Below, piece after piece: positions 18,874 through 28,154 of a stretch of DNA of 64,000 nucleotides. Source of the DNA: Cupriavidus numazuensis. GTDB lineage: Bacteria > Pseudomonadota > Gammaproteobacteria > Burkholderiales > Burkholderiaceae. Location: NCBI RefSeq assembly GCF_905397435.1, contig NZ_CAJPVI010000003.1, positions 1-64,000 of the forward strand, in the 5' to 3' direction. The notes below the pieces were generated by a model, which ran no database searches, was not told the DNA's origin, and saw only the letters and a program-made list of their open reading frames with translations. Numbering within the stretch: position 1 is the first letter of the stretch; the number at the start of each line of letters is the position of its first letter. Position numbers and translations under genes: made by a program.

Positions 18874-19980
18874 ATGGCAAAACTGTCGCTTCGCAATGTT
18901 CAGAAGACCTATGCCGGCAACGTCAAGGTCGTGCACGGTATCGACATGGAGATCGCCGACGGCGAGTTCATCGTCATCGTCGGGCCGTCGGGCTGCGGGA
19001 AATCCACGTTGCTGCGTATGGTGGCGGGGCTGGAGACCATCACCGGCGGGGATATTCATATCGGCGACCGGGTCGTCAACAATCTGGAGCCGGCGGAGCG
19101 CGACATCGCCATGGTGTTCCAGAACTACGCGCTGTACCCGCATATGAGCGTGTACGACAACATGGCATACGGGCTCAAGATCCGCGGCATGGCCAAGGCC
19201 GAGATCGAGCAGCGCGTCAAACATGCGGCCGGCATTCTCGAACTTGCACCGCTGCTGGACCGCAAGCCCCGGCAGCTTTCCGGAGGCCAGCGCCAGCGCG
19301 TGGCGATGGGGCGTGCCATCGTGCGCGAGCCGTCGGTGTTCCTGTTCGACGAGCCGTTGTCGAACCTCGATGCCAAACTGCGCGTGCAGATGCGCCTGGA
19401 GCTCAAGGAGCTGCATCGGCGCCTCGGTACAACGAGCCTTTATGTGACGCATGACCAGGTCGAGGCCATGACACTGGCTGACCGCATGATGGTGCTCAAT
19501 GGCGGCCGCGTCGAACAGATCGGCACGCCGCTGGAGGTCTACACGCGCCCGGCCAGTACCTTCGTGGCTGGATTTATCGGTTCGCCGCCGATGAATCTGG
19601 TCCCGGTCGCGCGCAACGGCGGCGCGGCGGGGGCGGGCGGGGCGCAGATGCGAGTGATCGCGAAAGAGGGCGGCACCAGCGAAGCGACGCTTGGTCACCT
19701 GCCCATGGGTTTGCATCTGCCCGGTGAAGCATTGCTCGGCCTGCGGCCCGAGCATATCGAGCCGTGCGCCGCACATGAAGCGATTGCCGAAGTCGACGTG
19801 CGGGTGGTCGAAGCGTTGGGTGCGGATTCTTTCGCCTACGGATCACTGGGTGGCCAGCCCATCGTCGTACGGCTGGACAGCCATGCCCGGGTGCGCGCCG
19901 GCGACAAGCTGCCGGTGACATCGTCGCCCGACCACCTTCACTTCTTTGACGCCCAGTCGGGCAAGCGCATCGAGGCCTGA
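18874..19980 (+). CDS. ugpC: Glycerol-3-phosphate ABC transporter ATPase UgpC
   Basis: 368 residues, slightly longer than the E. coli protein. Walker [10 protein letters not shown] (37-45), Q loop [14 protein letters not shown], signature [14 protein letters not shown], Walker [13 protein letters not shown], and switch His in TSLYVTHDQ. The C-terminal third is a TOBE regulatory domain with a Gly/Ala-rich insertion near 248-256 ([11 protein letters not shown]). It drives transport through UgpAE. The stop is 2 bp before ugpQ. Confidence 0.96.
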   Translation: MAKLSLRNVQKTYAGNVKVVHGIDMEIADGEFIVIVGPSGCGKSTLLRMVAGLETITGGDIHIGDRVVNNLEPAERDIAMVFQNYALYPHMSVYDNMAYGLKIRGMAKAEIEQRVKHAAGILELAPLLDRKPRQLSGGQRQRVAMGRAIVREPSVFLFDEPLSNLDAKLRVQMRLELKELHRRLGTTSLYVTHDQVEAMTLADRMMVLNGGRVEQIGTPLEVYTRPASTFVAGFIGSPPMNLVPVARNGGAAGAGGAQMRVIAKEGGTSEATLGHLPMGLHLPGEALLGLRPEHIEPCAAHEAIAEVDVRVVEALGADSFAYGSLGGQPIVVRLDSHARVRAGDKLPVTSSPDHLHFFDAQSGKRIEA

Positions 19981-19982
19981 GC

Positions 19983-20750
19983 ATGGATGCACCGCAATTC
20001 GCGCCGGTTACGGCGGCCAACTGGCCGTACCCGCGCCACATCGCGCACCGCGGAGCCGGCAAGCTCGCGCCCGAGAACACGCTGGCTGCCTTCCGCCTCG
20101 GCGCGTCGTTCGGCTACCGGATGTTCGAGTTCGACGTGAAGCTGAGCGCGGACGGCAGGGCGGTGCTGATGCACGATGCCACGCTGGATCGGACCACTAG
20201 CGGTACCGGTCGTGTCGATGCGCTGACGCTCGGCGAGTTGGCTCAGCTCGATGCCGGAGCGTGGCACAGCCCCGGATACGCCGGCGAGCCGGTGCCGACC
20301 CTGGCCGCCATCGTGCGCTATACGCGAGCCAACGGGCTTCTCTGCAATATCGAGATCAAGCCTGTCCCGGGGCGGGAAACGGAGACTGGCGCGGCCGTCG
20401 CGCTGGATGCCCGTTCCATGTGGCGTGGAGCTGACGTGCCGCCGCTGCTGTCGTCGTTTTCAGAAGACGCGCTGGCCGCGGCGCGGCTGGCCGTGCCGGA
20501 ATTGCCGCGCGCCTTGCTGGTCGATGCGCTGCCGCCCGACTGGCTTGCCCGCGCACAAGCGCTCGGTTGCGTCGCGCTCGATGCCAACCACAAGGTGCTG
20601 GACGCGCAGGTCATCGCCGCGGCTCATGCTGCGGGCCTGAAGGTGCTCAGCTATACCGTGAACGACGCGGGGCGGGCTGCCGAACTGGTCGGCTGGGGGC
20701 TCGACGGACTGATTACGGATGCTGTCGATACCATTTTCCCGGCCGGCTAA
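19983..20750 (+). CDS. ugpQ: Glycerophosphodiester phosphodiesterase UgpQ
   Basis: 255 residues, cytoplasmic, no signal peptide. GDPD/TIM-barrel signatures: HRGAGKLAPENTLAAF (metal and catalytic His/Glu), FEFDVKLSADGRAVLMHD (second catalytic His) and CNIEIKP. It hydrolyses glycerophosphodiesters imported by UgpBAEC to glycerol-3-phosphate plus an alcohol, so phospholipid head-group debris can supply phosphate and carbon. It sits 2 bp downstream of ugpC and closes the operon. Confidence 0.95.
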   Translation: MDAPQFAPVTAANWPYPRHIAHRGAGKLAPENTLAAFRLGASFGYRMFEFDVKLSADGRAVLMHDATLDRTTSGTGRVDALTLGELAQLDAGAWHSPGYAGEPVPTLAAIVRYTRANGLLCNIEIKPVPGRETETGAAVALDARSMWRGADVPPLLSSFSEDALAAARLAVPELPRALLVDALPPDWLARAQALGCVALDANHKVLDAQVIAAAHAAGLKVLSYTVNDAGRAAELVGWGLDGLITDAVDTIFPAG

Positions 20751-21060
20751 TTGTTGCGGATCTGTTGTTTGAGACGCGAATTAATGCGGCGTGTAATACC
20801 ACATCGCGAAAAGTCCACATAGCGCACAAGCAAACGTGCTATTCTTACCGCCGTGAAGACTTAGGTCCTTCCCCGCACAACTTGCCCTTTCGGGCCTTGT
20901 GGCGGCACTTATACTCCGGCGCCCTAGTGGTGCCGTTTGTCCAAGGGCCGTTCGTTGGGCTCCCAAGAGTTGTTTGCGATCCGCTAACCGGTCAAGCCGT
21001 GTCGCGGAAGGTTGAATAACCCGCTGAACTCCGGCATACCCGGAGAAAAGTGAGCGTCCC
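20751..21060. other. Intergenic leader of the 2-oxoglutarate dehydrogenase operon
   Basis: 310 bp without a credible gene. A TATACT -10-like box at 20910-20915 is the best promoter element, but no convincing -35 lies 16-18 bases upstream; an activator-dependent promoter is possible. No terminator for ugpQ was seen. A GGAGAAAAG ribosome site lies 10-20 bases before sucA. Confidence 0.5.
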
Positions 21061-23913
21061 ATGATGCAGCAGTATCAGAGCAATTCGTATCTCTTCGGCG
21101 GCAACGCCCCGTACGTTGAAGAGCTGTACGAAGCCTATCTCCAGAATCCCACTTCGGTTCCCGACAACTGGCGCGCGTATTTCGACGCGATGCAGAACGT
21201 CCCGGCCGTCGATGGTTCCAATTCGCGTGACGTTCCGCACGCTCCCATCGTTGCCTCGTTCGCCGAGCGCGCCAAGGCAGGCCCCATCAAGACCATCGTT
21301 GCCTCGGCCGATTCCGACATGGGCCGCAAGCGCGTCGCTGCCACCCAGCTGATCGCCGCCTACCGCAACATCGGTTCGCACTGGGCCGACCTGGACCCGC
21401 TCAAGCGCCAGGAGCGTCCGCCTCTGCCGGATCTGGACCCGGCTTTCTACGGCTTCTCCGAAGCTGATCTCGACATCGTCTTCAATGCCAGCAATACCTA
21501 CTTTGGCAAGGAGTCGATGAGCCTGCGCGAGTTGCTGAACAACCTGCGCGAAACCTACTGCGGCACCATCGGCGCCGAATTCATGTATGTGAGCGACCAG
21601 GCGCAAAAGCGCTGGTGGCAGGAGCGCCTGGAATCCACGCGTTCCAAGCCGGTCTTCACGCTGGAAAAGAAGAAGCACATCCTGGACCGCCTGACCGCGG
21701 CCGAAGGCCTGGAGCGCTTCCTCCACACCAAGTACGTCGGCCAGAAGCGCTTCTCGCTCGAAGGTGGCGAGAGCTTCATCGCAGCCATGGACGAGCTGAT
21801 CCAGGAAGCGGGCAGCAAGGGCGTGCAGGAAATCGTGATCGGCATGGCCCACCGCGGCCGCCTGAACGTGCTGGTCAATACGCTGGGCAAGATGCCCGCT
21901 GACCTGTTCGCCGAATTCGAAGGCAAGCACGTCGATGACCTGCCGGCCGGTGACGTCAAGTACCACAAGGGCTTCTCGAGCGATGTCTCGACGCAAGGTG
22001 GCCCGGTTCACCTGTCGCTCGCGTTCAACCCGTCGCACCTGGAAATCGTCAACCCGGTGGTCGAGGGCTCGTCCAAGGCGCGCCAGGAGCGCCGCGGCGA
22101 CGCCGGTCACAAGGAAGTGCTGCCGGTGCAAGTGCACGGCGACGCGGCCTTTGCCGGCCAGGGCGTGGTGATGGAGACGCTGAACCTCGCGCAGACCCGC
22201 GGCTACGGCACGGGCGGCTCGATGCACATCGTCATCAACAACCAGATCGGCTTCACCACCTCCGATCCGCGCGACGCCCGTTCGACGCTGTACTGCACGG
22301 ACGTGGTCAAGATGATCGAGGCGCCGGTGCTGCACGTGAACGGCGACGATCCCGAAGCCGTGGTGTACGCCATGCAGCTCGCTGTTGATTTCCGCATGGA
22401 ATTCAACAAGGACGTCGTGGTCGACATCATCTGCTTCCGCAAGCTGGGCCACAACGAGCAGGACACCCCGGCCGTCACGCAGCCGCTGATGTACAAGAAG
22501 ATCAGCCAGCATCCGGGCACGCGCAAGCTGTACGCCGACAAGCTGGTTGCGCAGAACCTGGTCCCGGCCGACTTCGGTGACCAGAAGGTCAAGGAATACC
22601 GCGCCGCGATGGACGCCGGCAAGCATACCTCCGACCCCGTCCTGTCGAACTTCAAGAACAAGTTCGCCGTGGACTGGATGCCGTTCCTGAACCGCAAGTG
22701 GACCGATGCTGCCGACACTGCCGTGCCGGTGACCGAGCTGAAGCGCCTGGCCGAGCGCATCACCACCACGCCTGAGACGCTGAAGCTGCACCCGCTGGTG
22801 GAGAAGGTCGTCAAGGACCGCGCCAACATGGGCCGCGGCGACCAGCCGCTGGACTGGGGCATGGGTGAACACCTGGCCTTCGCCTCGCTGGTGGCATCGG
22901 GCTACCCGGTGCGTATCACCGGCCAGGACGCCGGCCGCGGCACCTTCACGCACCGCCACGCCGTGCTGCACGACCAGGCCCGTGAGCGCTGGGATGCCGG
23001 CTCGTATGTGCCGCTGCAGAACGTGTCGGAAAACCAGGCACCGTTCACGGTGATCGATTCGGTGCTGTCGGAAGAAGCCGTGCTCGGCTTCGAATACGGC
23101 TACTCGGCTGCCGAACCGAACGCGATGGTGATCTGGGAAGCCCAGTTCGGTGACTTCGTCAACGGCGCGCAGGTCGTGATCGACCAGTTCATCTCGTCGG
23201 GTGAAGTGAAGTGGGGCCGTGCCTCGGGCCTGACGCTGATGCTGCCGCACGGCTACGAAGGCCAGGGTCCGGAGCACAGCTCGGCACGTATCGAGCGCTT
23301 CCTGCAACTCTGCGCGGACCACAACATGCAGGTCTGCCAGCCGACCACGCCGGCCCAGATCTTCCACCTGCTGCGTCGCCAGATGATCCGTCTGTTCCGC
23401 AAGCCGCTGGTGATCATGACGCCGAAGTCGCTGCTGCGTAACAAGGACGCCGTCTCGCCGCTGTCCGACCTGGCCAAGGGTCACTTCGAAACGGTCATCC
23501 CCGACCACGAGGAACTGAACGCCAGCAAGGTCAAGCGCGTGATCATGTGCTCGGGCAAGGTCTACTACGACCTGGTCAACACGCGCAAGGAACGCGAGGC
23601 GAACGACACCGCGATCATCCGCGTGGAACAGCTGTATCCGTTCCCGCACAAGGCGCTGGCCACGGAGCTCAAGAAGTACCCGAACGCCAACGAAATCCTG
23701 TGGTGCCAGGACGAGCCGCAGAACCAGGGTGCCTGGTTCTTCGTGCAGCACTACATCATGGAAAACATGACGGAAGGCCAGAAGCTCGGTTATGCCGGTC
23801 GTCCCGCTTCCGCTTCGCCGGCAGTGGGCTACTACGCAAAGCACAACGAGCAACAGAAGGCGCTGCTGGACGCGGCTTTCTCGAAGCTCAAGGGCTTTGT
23901 CCTGACCAAGTAA
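21061..23913 (+). CDS. sucA: 2-Oxoglutarate dehydrogenase E1 component
   Basis: 950 residues, the usual E1o length. It decarboxylates 2-oxoglutarate with thiamine diphosphate and succinylates the lipoyl group of E2. Visible: the N-terminal E2-binding peptide (SYLFGGNAPYVEELYEAY), a thiamine-binding region around GMAHRGRLNVL, GDAAFAGQGVVMETLN and HIVINNQIGFTTSDP, and the transketolase-like C-terminal domain with HGYEGQGPEHSSARIERFLQL. ATG 21064 is an alternative start. First of three genes encoding the complete complex; separated from sucB by 87 bp containing a hairpin. Confidence 0.98.
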   Translation: MMQQYQSNSYLFGGNAPYVEELYEAYLQNPTSVPDNWRAYFDAMQNVPAVDGSNSRDVPHAPIVASFAERAKAGPIKTIVASADSDMGRKRVAATQLIAAYRNIGSHWADLDPLKRQERPPLPDLDPAFYGFSEADLDIVFNASNTYFGKESMSLRELLNNLRETYCGTIGAEFMYVSDQAQKRWWQERLESTRSKPVFTLEKKKHILDRLTAAEGLERFLHTKYVGQKRFSLEGGESFIAAMDELIQEAGSKGVQEIVIGMAHRGRLNVLVNTLGKMPADLFAEFEGKHVDDLPAGDVKYHKGFSSDVSTQGGPVHLSLAFNPSHLEIVNPVVEGSSKARQERRGDAGHKEVLPVQVHGDAAFAGQGVVMETLNLAQTRGYGTGGSMHIVINNQIGFTTSDPRDARSTLYCTDVVKMIEAPVLHVNGDDPEAVVYAMQLAVDFRMEFNKDVVVDIICFRKLGHNEQDTPAVTQPLMYKKISQHPGTRKLYADKLVAQNLVPADFGDQKVKEYRAAMDAGKHTSDPVLSNFKNKFAVDWMPFLNRKWTDAADTAVPVTELKRLAERITTTPETLKLHPLVEKVVKDRANMGRGDQPLDWGMGEHLAFASLVASGYPVRITGQDAGRGTFTHRHAVLHDQARERWDAGSYVPLQNVSENQAPFTVIDSVLSEEAVLGFEYGYSAAEPNAMVIWEAQFGDFVNGAQVVIDQFISSGEVKWGRASGLTLMLPHGYEGQGPEHSSARIERFLQLCADHNMQVCQPTTPAQIFHLLRRQMIRLFRKPLVIMTPKSLLRNKDAVSPLSDLAKGHFETVIPDHEELNASKVKRVIMCSGKVYYDLVNTRKEREANDTAIIRVEQLYPFPHKALATELKKYPNANEILWCQDEPQNQGAWFFVQHYIMENMTEGQKLGYAGRPASASPAVGYYAKHNEQQKALLDAAFSKLKGFVLTK

Positions 23914-23920
23914 ATGTGGC

Positions 23921-23958
23921 AGCACGGCGGCGCTCGCAGGTGACCGCCGTGTTCTTTC
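23921..23958 (+). terminator. Hairpin in the sucA-sucB gap
   Basis: CACGGCGG (23923-23930) pairs with CCGCCGTG (23944-23951) around a 13-base loop and is followed by TTCTTTCC. The T-tract is poor, so it may be a partial terminator or an RNA-stabilising 3' structure that sets E1/E2 ratios rather than a full stop. Confidence 0.5.
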
Positions 23959-24000
23959 CTGCCTGAAGAACAAAACGCATACATCGAGGAATTCACAACC

Positions 24001-25260
24001 ATGGCTATTGTTGACGTCAAGGTTCCGCAACTGTCCGAATCGGTCGCCGAAGCGACCATGCTGAACTGGAAGAAGAAGCCAGGCGAAGCCGTCGCCCAGG
24101 ACGAGATCCTGATCGAAATCGAGACCGACAAGGTCGTGCTGGAAGTGCCGGCACCGTCGGCCGGCGTGCTGTCGCAGATCATCAAGAACGACGGCGACAC
24201 CGTCGTGGCCGATGAACTGATCGCCAAGATCGACACCGAAGCCACCGCTGGCGCCGCGGCTCCCGCCGCCGCCGCACCGGCTCCTGCCGCTGCCGCTCCG
24301 GCTGCGGCCGCCGCTGCTGCGCCGGCCGCCGCTGGCGCGGTCGCCATGCCGTCGGCTGCCAAGCTGATGGCCGAAGCCGGCCTGTCGGCTGGCCAGGTTG
24401 CCGGCACCGGCAAGGATGGCCGCATCACCAAGGGCGACGTGCTGGGCGCTTCGGCTGCTCCGGCTCCTGCACCGGCCGCCAAGGCTGCTCCGGCTCCGGC
24501 CGCTGCCAAGCCGGCCCTGCCGCAAGTTGCCGCGAACGTGGACTTCGCCGCGCTGGGCGACCGTCCGGAAGAGCGCGTGCCGATGAGCCGCCTGCGTGCC
24601 CGTATTGCCGAGCGCCTGGTGCAGTCGCAGTCGACCAACGCCATCCTCACCACCTTCAATGAAGTGAACATGAAGCCGGTGATGGATCTGCGCAACAAGT
24701 ACAAGGACCGCTTCGAGAAGGAACACGGCGTGAAGCTCGGCTTCATGTCGTTCTTCGTCAAGGCTGCTGTCCACGCGCTGAAGAAGTACCCGATCATCAA
24801 CGCCTCGGTCGATGGCAACGACATCGTCTACCACGGCTACTTCGACATCGGTATCGCTGTCGGCTCGCCGCGTGGCCTGGTGGTGCCGATCCTGCGCAAT
24901 GCCGACCAGATGAGCCTGGCCGACATCGAGAAGAAGATCGCCGAGTACGGCACCAAGGCCCGCGACGGCAAGCTGTCGCTGGAAGAGCTGACCGGCGGTA
25001 CGTTCTCGATCTCGAACGGCGGCACCTTCGGTTCGATGCTGTCGACCCCGATCATCAACCCGCCGCAATCGGCCATCCTGGGCGTGCACGCCACGAAGGA
25101 CCGCGCCGTGGTGGAAGACGGTCAGATCGTCATCCGTCCGATGAACTACCTGGCCATGTCGTATGACCACCGCATCATCGATGGCCGCGAAGCCGTGCTG
25201 GGCCTGGTGGCGATGAAGGAAGCGCTGGAAGATCCGGCCCGCCTGCTGCTGGATCTGTAA
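24001..25260 (+). CDS. sucB: Dihydrolipoyl succinyltransferase (E2 of 2-oxoglutarate dehydrogenase)
   Basis: 419 residues. An N-terminal lipoyl domain with the lipoylated Lys44 in [12 protein letters not shown], an Ala/Pro-rich flexible linker (about 82-115), a peripheral-subunit-binding domain ([29 protein letters not shown]), a second Ala/Pro linker, and the catalytic domain with [14 protein letters not shown] near the C-terminus carrying the active His and Asp. It forms the core of the complex that passes succinyl groups to CoA. The single lipoyl domain is standard for E2o. Confidence 0.97.
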   Translation: MAIVDVKVPQLSESVAEATMLNWKKKPGEAVAQDEILIEIETDKVVLEVPAPSAGVLSQIIKNDGDTVVADELIAKIDTEATAGAAAPAAAAPAPAAAAPAAAAAAAPAAAGAVAMPSAAKLMAEAGLSAGQVAGTGKDGRITKGDVLGASAAPAPAPAAKAAPAPAAAKPALPQVAANVDFAALGDRPEERVPMSRLRARIAERLVQSQSTNAILTTFNEVNMKPVMDLRNKYKDRFEKEHGVKLGFMSFFVKAAVHALKKYPIINASVDGNDIVYHGYFDIGIAVGSPRGLVVPILRNADQMSLADIEKKIAEYGTKARDGKLSLEELTGGTFSISNGGTFGSMLSTPIINPPQSAILGVHATKDRAVVEDGQIVIRPMNYLAMSYDHRIIDGREAVLGLVAMKEALEDPARLLLDL

Positions 25261-25270
25261 GAACCGGTTC

Positions 25271-25303
25271 CCCCGCGCGCTTGCCGCAATCGGCCGCGCG
25301 GGG
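25271..25303 (+). other. Strong GC hairpin in the sucB-lpdA gap
   Basis: CCCCGCGCG (25271-25279) pairs perfectly with CGCGCGGGG (25295-25303), with an inner stem GCCG-CAAT-CGGC (25283-25294). No T-tract follows, so it looks more like an RNA-processing or stability element than an intrinsic terminator. Confidence 0.55.
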
Positions 25304-25366
25304 CGCGTTCCCAGTGTTGACGGTGCGCCGGCACAAGTTGCTGCCGGCGCCCAGAAAGGAATTTCC

Positions 25367-26791
25367 ATGAGCAAACAATTCGACGTGCTGGTGATCGGCG
25401 CCGGCCCCGGCGGCTATATCGCCGCCATCCGTGCCGGCCAGCTCGGCCTGAACGTGGCCTGCTGCGAAGGCAACGCCTACGACGATCCCAAGAACGAACC
25501 GCGTCTCGGCGGCACCTGCCTGAACGTGGGTTGCATCCCCTCGAAGGCGCTGCTGGCTTCCTCGGAAGAATTCGAGAACGCCCAGCACCACCTGGCCGAC
25601 CACGGCATCACCGTGGGCGACGTCAAGGTCGACGTGTCCAAGATGCTCAAGCGCAAGGACGACATCGTCGGCAAGATGACCAAGGGCATCGAGTTCCTGT
25701 TCCGCAAGAACAAGGTGACGCTGCTCAAGGGCTACGGCAAGTTCGTCGGCAAGACCGCCGAGGGCTTCCAGGTCGAGGTTGCCGGTGAAGTCGTGACCGC
25801 CAAGCAAGTCATCATCGCCACCGGTTCGAAGGCTCGCCATCTGCCGGGTATCACGGTCGACAACGACCTGGTCAGCGATAACGAAGGCGCGCTCAAGTTC
25901 CCCGCAGTGCCGAAGAAGCTGGGCGTGATTGGCGCCGGCGTGATCGGCCTGGAGCTGGGTTCGGTTTGGCGCCGCCTCGGTGCCGAAGTGACCGTGCTGG
26001 AAGCGCTGCCCGCATTCCTGGGCGCCGCTGACGAAGGCGTGGCCAAGGAAGCGCAGAAGCAGCTGACCAAGCAGGGCCTGAAGTTCAGCCTCGGCGTGAA
26101 GGTTGACGAAGTGGCGACCGGCAAGAGTGGCGTGACCGTCAAGTACACCGACAAGGACGGCGCTGCCCAGACCCTGGAAGTCGATCGCCTGATCGTGTCG
26201 GTCGGCCGCGTGCCGAACACCGACAACCTGGGCCTGGAGGCTGTCGGCCTGGCCGCTGACCAGCGTGGCTTCATCGAAGTCGACGACCACTGCGCCACCA
26301 AGGTGCCGGGTCTGTGGGCCATCGGCGACGTGGTGCGTGGCCCGATGCTCGCGCACAAGGCCGAGGACGAAGGCGTGGCCGTGGCCGAGCGCATCGCCGG
26401 CCAGAAGCCGCATATCGACTACAACTGCGTTCCGTGGGTGATCTACACCTTCCCGGAAATCGCATGGGTCGGCAAGACCGAAGCCCAGCTCAAGGCCGAA
26501 GGCCGCGAGTTCAAGGCTGGCCAGTTCCCGTTCATGGCCAATGGCCGTGCACTGGGCATGGGCCATCCGGAAGGCTTCGTCAAGATGCTGGCCGACGCCA
26601 AGACCGACGAGATCCTGGGCGTGCACATCGTTGCCGCCAACGCGTCGGATCTGATCGCCGAAGCCGTCGTGGCAATGGAGTTCAAGGCCGCCAGCGAAGA
26701 TATCGGCCGCGTCTGTCACCCGCACCCGTCGATGTCGGAAGTCATGCGCGAAGCCGCGCTGGCCGTCGACAAGCGTCAGCTCAATATGTAA
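25367..26791 (+). CDS. lpdA: Dihydrolipoyl dehydrogenase (E3)
   Basis: 474 residues. FAD-binding [17 protein letters not shown] (11-27), redox disulfide [13 protein letters not shown] (Cys51, Cys56), NAD-binding [19 protein letters not shown]-binding [20 protein letters not shown], and the C-terminal interface with the catalytic HPHPSMSEV His/Glu pair. It reoxidises the dihydrolipoyl groups of E2 with NAD+. Third gene of the oxoglutarate dehydrogenase set. Confidence 0.98.
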   Translation: MSKQFDVLVIGAGPGGYIAAIRAGQLGLNVACCEGNAYDDPKNEPRLGGTCLNVGCIPSKALLASSEEFENAQHHLADHGITVGDVKVDVSKMLKRKDDIVGKMTKGIEFLFRKNKVTLLKGYGKFVGKTAEGFQVEVAGEVVTAKQVIIATGSKARHLPGITVDNDLVSDNEGALKFPAVPKKLGVIGAGVIGLELGSVWRRLGAEVTVLEALPAFLGAADEGVAKEAQKQLTKQGLKFSLGVKVDEVATGKSGVTVKYTDKDGAAQTLEVDRLIVSVGRVPNTDNLGLEAVGLAADQRGFIEVDDHCATKVPGLWAIGDVVRGPMLAHKAEDEGVAVAERIAGQKPHIDYNCVPWVIYTFPEIAWVGKTEAQLKAEGREFKAGQFPFMANGRALGMGHPEGFVKMLADAKTDEILGVHIVAANASDLIAEAVVAMEFKAASEDIGRVCHPHPSMSEVMREAALAVDKRQLNM

Positions 26792-26793
26792 AG

Positions 26794-26823
26794 GCATTTG
26801 CCTGCATTTGCCTGCATTTGCCT
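26794..26823 (+). repeat. Three perfect 10-bp tandem repeats after lpdA
   Basis: The unit GCATTTGCCT is present three times without mismatch directly behind the lpdA stop codon, one helical turn per unit. Probably a slippage product; it lies just before the terminator hairpin. Confidence 0.9.
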
Positions 26824-26830
26824 GAGCACC

Positions 26831-26860
26831 GGCGCGCCGCAACAGCGGCGCGCCGTTTTC
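26831..26860 (+). terminator. Intrinsic terminator of the sucA-sucB-lpdA operon
   Basis: GGCGCGCCGC (26831-26840) pairs perfectly with GCGGCGCGCC (26845-26854), loop AACA, followed by GTTTTC. It separates lpdA from zapE. Confidence 0.8.
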
Positions 26861-26954
26861 ACTTGCAAACCATGCCGGATCGAAACAGTTCCGGGCATGG
26901 CCGGGGAGGGGGCGGCAGCACCTTTCACGCGCAGTCCAGAACGAAACAGCCAGC

Positions 26955-28052
26955 ATGAACGTCAGCGAGTACTACGAGAAGGAACTGAAGGAGCGCGGCT
27001 ACCATTCCGACGAGGCGCAATTGCGCGCCGTGGCCCGCCTGCAGCAGTGCTACGACGAATGGGTGGCCTACAAGAGCCGGCGCAGCAATGCCATTCGCAA
27101 GCTGCTGGTTCACCCCGAAGTGCCCAAGGGCGTGTACCTGTGGGGCGGGGTGGGGCGCGGGAAGTCGTTCCTGATGGACAGCTTCTATACCTGCGTTCCG
27201 GTCGTGCGCAAGACCCGCCTGCACTTTCATGAGTTCATGCGCGAGGTGCATCGCCAGCTGGAAGAGCTGCGCGGACGCCCCGACCCGCTGGACGAACTGG
27301 CCAAGCGGATCGCGCGGCGCTACCGCCTGATCTGCTTCGATGAGTTCCACGTCAGTGACGTCGCGGATGCCATGATGCTGCACCGGCTGCTGCAGCAGAT
27401 GTTCGAGAACGGCGTGCAGTTCGTCATGACGTCCAACTACCGTCCCGATCTGCTGTATCCGGACGGCCTGCACCGTGACCGCGTGTTGCCTGCCATTGCG
27501 CTGCTCCAGCAGAAGCTCGACGTGCTTAATGTCGATGCCGGCATCGACTATCGCAAGCGTGCGCTGGAACAGGTGGACGCGTATCACACGCCGCTCGACG
27601 CCAAGGCCAACTCGGCGCTGCGCGATGCCTTTACGTCCATTGCGGGCGTGGCCGATGAGTCGCCGGTACTGCATATCGAACACCGCGAACTGCGCGCGTT
27701 GCGCAAGGCGAACGGCGTGGTCTGGTTTGACTTCGCGACGCTGTGTGGTGGCCCGCGCTCGCAGAACGACTACCTGGAGCTGGCATCTCAGTTCCATACG
27801 GTGATTTTGTCCGATGTTCCGCGCATGACGCCGCGGATGTCGTCAGAAGCGCGCCGGTTTACGTGGCTCATCGACGTCTTCTACGACCACAAGGTCAAGC
27901 TGCTGATGTCCGCCGAGGTGCCGGCGGATGAGCTTTACGTCGAAGGCCAGATGGCCAGCGAATTCCACCGTACGGTCTCGCGCATTGTCGAGATGCAGTC
28001 TCGCGAGTACCTGGAATCCGAGCGGCGCACTATGGATACCTCGCTCACCTGA
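26955..28052 (+). CDS. zapE: Cell division ATPase ZapE (AFG1/LACE1 family)
   Basis: 365 residues. Walker A is GVGRGKSFLMD (about 66-76) and Walker B is LICFDEFHVSD. The FH-x-FM element (LHFHEFMREVH) and the DVP-x-M region are typical of the AFG1-like family. In E. coli ZapE binds FtsZ and is needed for division under low oxygen or heat. Conserved synteny downstream of the odh genes in Burkholderiaceae supports the call. It may share readthrough from the odh operon but has its own ribosome site. Confidence 0.93.
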   Translation: MNVSEYYEKELKERGYHSDEAQLRAVARLQQCYDEWVAYKSRRSNAIRKLLVHPEVPKGVYLWGGVGRGKSFLMDSFYTCVPVVRKTRLHFHEFMREVHRQLEELRGRPDPLDELAKRIARRYRLICFDEFHVSDVADAMMLHRLLQQMFENGVQFVMTSNYRPDLLYPDGLHRDRVLPAIALLQQKLDVLNVDAGIDYRKRALEQVDAYHTPLDAKANSALRDAFTSIAGVADESPVLHIEHRELRALRKANGVVWFDFATLCGGPRSQNDYLELASQFHTVILSDVPRMTPRMSSEARRFTWLIDVFYDHKVKLLMSAEVPADELYVEGQMASEFHRTVSRIVEMQSREYLESERRTMDTSLT

Positions 28053-28089
28053 GCGTTGCGCGCCGGTTTGCTGGGGCAGCCGGCCGAGA

Positions 28090-28129
28090 TTGACCTATAT
28101 CAAGGCCGATTTGGAGATCGGCATATACC
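28090..28129 (+). promoter_or_regulatory. FNR-dependent promoter of ccoI
   Basis: FNR box TTGAC-CTAT-ATCAA at 28090-28103 (one mismatch to TTGAT-N4-ATCAA) with a -10 element TATACC at 28124-28129. The box would be centred near -40 from a start around 28136, the class II position where Fnr replaces the -35 contact. The cognate fnr gene is 8 kb downstream. Confidence 0.75.
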
Positions 28130-28154
28130 CTCCAACGGGTAAAAAAAGATCTCC

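Noticed and set aside
20992..25374. A 1460-codon open frame on the minus strand opposite sucA and sucB
   Set aside because: The composition (His, Arg, Val, Gly rich, no motifs) is typical of the antisense of a GC-rich coding gene; the plus-strand genes are beyond doubt.
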